From Balamuthia mandrillaris (Eukaryota > Discosea > Longamoebia > Balamuthiidae), in the NCBI GenBank assembly GCA_031835245.1, contig JAVKOQ010000129.1:27501-91500 (forward strand): a stretch of 64,000 nt of DNA. The letters run 5' to 3'. The position numbers were made by a program, and so were the translations under genes. Positions 62,619 through 64,000 of the stretch are shown piece after piece; the first letter of the stretch is position 1, and the number at the start of each line of letters is the position of its first letter. A model generated the notes under the pieces. It searched no databases. It was not told the origin of the DNA and was given only the letters and a program-made list of their open reading frames with translations.

Positions 62619-62949
62619 TAGATCTCTTCTTTTCCCCTCTTTGCCTCCTCTGCTCTCTCTCTCTCCCTCTCCTCCAGTTTTTTTTTCCAAGTTAAACGTG
62701 CAGACCCCTCAAGAAGTCGACAAGATATCCAAAACCGATTTTTTTTTTCCGTTTTAGTAGGCGGAAAAAAAATTAAAAACAACGAACAGCAGAGCGTGAC
62801 CGTTCATTGCCTCTCCCCCCCTTTTGTTTTTCTTCTTCAGTTCACGAAGAGACCGCACAGCAAACAACGAACCACCCACCCACCCACCAAACTTTATTTT
62901 ACCAACAAACGCACGTTCTTTGCCCTTTCATTCATTCAACAGCATTATA

Positions 62950-63375
62950 ATGGCTCGCCCCAAGCTGAACAGTGGTTGGATCCTCGTCACGCGAGTGATG
63001 GCGATAACCTGCGCCGTCATCCTGTTCATCACAGCCGTTCTGCAGTTCTGGGACATCGAGGACGTGAACAAGGACAACTTTGATAAATTCATCATCGCTG
63101 GATACCTGGCCTTCTTCGGGCTGGTCATCGTCGTGGCGGAGTTCACCGCCATTTGCTTCTTCAAGTATCTTCGCTTCTACTTCAACTTTGTGGGGCGCGG
63201 CCTGTTCTTCGTTCTCTGCGGCACCCTGATGTTAGGCCTGGCCCACAACTTTAGCTTGTGGATTGGCATCGTGTTGGGCTCCTTTGTCTCCTTCGTTGGC
63301 ATCTGCTTCCTCCTCATCGCTTGTCTCACAAGAAAGGAGCACGGCCCTCGCCCCATTTTCTTCGAGTCCGACTGA
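62950..63375 (+). CDS. COPI-associated (TVP15-like) Golgi membrane protein
   Basis: Single-exon, 141-residue protein with four hydrophobic helices: ILVTRVMAITCAVILFITAV, FIIAGYLAFFGLVIVVAEFT, LRFYFNFVGRGLFFVLCGTL and LWIGIVLGSFVSFVGICFLL. The layout, length and the FVGRGLFFVLCGTLML motif between TM2 and TM3 match the COPI-associated protein family, found in late Golgi membranes of yeast and other eukaryotes. Start taken at ATG 62950, giving MARPKLNSGW; the upstream frame has no support. It begins 330 bp after the previous gene on the same strand. Confidence 0.85.
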   Translation: MARPKLNSGWILVTRVMAITCAVILFITAVLQFWDIEDVNKDNFDKFIIAGYLAFFGLVIVVAEFTAICFFKYLRFYFNFVGRGLFFVLCGTLMLGLAHNFSLWIGIVLGSFVSFVGICFLLIACLTRKEHGPRPIFFESD

Positions 63376-63619
63376 AGGAAAATAAGAAAACGGGGGGGGC
63401 TCAAACTTTTCTGCACACCTTTGCGGCTTGGAGATAGTCACCGCGCTGCACTTTTTTTTTTTTCTTTAAGCGGTGTGCTTCTTCGCATTCATTTTTTTCC
63501 TTCCCTCCTTCCCTCCTTCCCTCCTTCCCTCCTTCTTTCTCCATTTTATCTTCTCTTCTTCTTGTCAATGTCAAATGCCCTGTCATTTTGTAAACACCTT
63601 TTCTGCACTCTCTACTCTC

Positions 63620-63654
<35 letters not shown>

Positions 63655-63796
63655 CTCCGCTCTTCTCTCAGTGAATAGAGTCCCTGGGGGAGACCTCTCC
63701 TCTTTACTTTAACTTCAATGGCAAAAGTCAACATACACAAAAGCAAAGGAGAGAGGAGCATAAATAATGGGATGATTATCAAAAAAGGAGGGGTTT
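63376..63796. other. Convergent 3' spacer
   Basis: Pyrimidine-rich spacer with (CTTCC)n (63499-63533) and (CT)n (63620-63650), between convergent stops. No gene seen. Confidence 0.4.
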
Positions 63797-63978
63797 TTAG
63801 AGGGGCTTAGCCGTATCCACAAACTTGATGCCAAGCGTCTCCAACTCATCGAGGATGGGGTTGTAGAGCTCCGGCACGATGGGGATGCTGAGACCTGGCT
63901 TCGTGTACTTGCCCTCCAAAACGAGTCTTGTGGCGATGGCCACTGGAAGACTGACTGTCCTGCTCATCGATGTATCAC
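63797..63978 (-). CDS. Saccharopine dehydrogenase, C-terminal exon (partial)
   Basis: Last exon of a minus-strand gene that continues past the right edge. An acceptor AG precedes 63978 and the frame reads GDTSMSRTVSLPVAIATRLV and then GLSIPIVPELYNPILDELETLG to a stop at 63797-63799. This matches the C-terminus of saccharopine dehydrogenase/reductase (LYS9 type, also the C-terminal part of animal AASS): SRTV-LP-AIA, then P-iy-piL-eLe--GI-F. The enzyme acts in lysine metabolism through the alpha-aminoadipate/saccharopine route. Only 60 residues are visible, so direction (synthesis or breakdown) cannot be told. Confidence 0.85.
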
Positions 63979-64000
63979 CTAAGGTTTTTTTTGGTTAGCG

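Overview
This is a eukaryotic window from a unicellular organism with a compact, intron-rich genome. It holds 19 protein genes or gene parts in 64 kb on both strands. Almost every gene is cut by short GT-AG introns (about 45-300 bp), and the standard genetic code fits throughout. A Frizzled/Smoothened-like 7TM receptor, tyrosine-type kinases, a RasGAP and a cullin together suggest a protist, most likely an amoebozoan. That placement is an inference from gene content, not from a marker gene. I rebuilt the exon chains by hand. For all but two multi-exon genes the splice phases close without an internal stop. The exceptions are intron 1 of the cullin and the 5' end of the PP2C gene.

Layout. 1-4.4 kb: two tail-to-tail tyrosine-kinase-type paralogues that share intron positions. 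4.8-9.7 kb: a RasGAP fused to two V4R domains. 9.9-12.0 kb: an amino-acid transporter. 12.5-16.5 kb: a divergent cullin. 16.5-19.0 kb: two intronless genes, an AIG1/FAR-17a membrane hydrolase and an F-box-like ankyrin-type repeat protein. 19.3-21.9 kb: a Frizzled-like receptor. 23.4-26.7 kb: a PP2C phosphatase. 26.7-33.0 kb: a P4-ATPase lipid flippase. 33.7-34.0 kb: a small two-TM protein. 35.2-36.0 kb: a secreted Cys-rich protein with a probable dinucleotide frameshift. 36.6-37.1 kb: a decayed heptapeptide-repeat relic. 37.6-40.3 kb: a helical repeat protein of unknown function. 40.5-49.0 kb: a 20-exon gene for a protein of about 2,200 residues, family not recognised. 49.5-55.0 kb: a chromatin/RNA fusion protein (RRM, RRM, RanBP2 zinc finger, 4CXXC_R1 zinc finger, FYRN/FYRC). 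55.8-57.4 kb: a Q/P-rich protein with an unrecognised beta-rich C-terminus. 59.3-62.6 kb: a membrane-anchored, armadillo-like protein with a class I isoprenoid-synthase-like domain. 63.0-63.4 kb: a COPI-associated membrane protein. 63.8 kb to the edge: the last exon of a saccharopine dehydrogenase.

The genes do not form an operon or a single pathway. Signalling (two kinases, RasGAP, PP2C, 7TM receptor), ubiquitin ligase parts (cullin, F-box-like) and membrane traffic (flippase, COPI-associated protein) are over-represented. A striking non-coding trait is a long pyrimidine microsatellite ((CT)n, (CTT)n, (TTTC)n) on the sense strand just inside the 5' splice site of many introns. The best candidates for undescribed biology are the RasGAP-V4R-V4R fusion and the RRM/4CXXC/FYR fusion.
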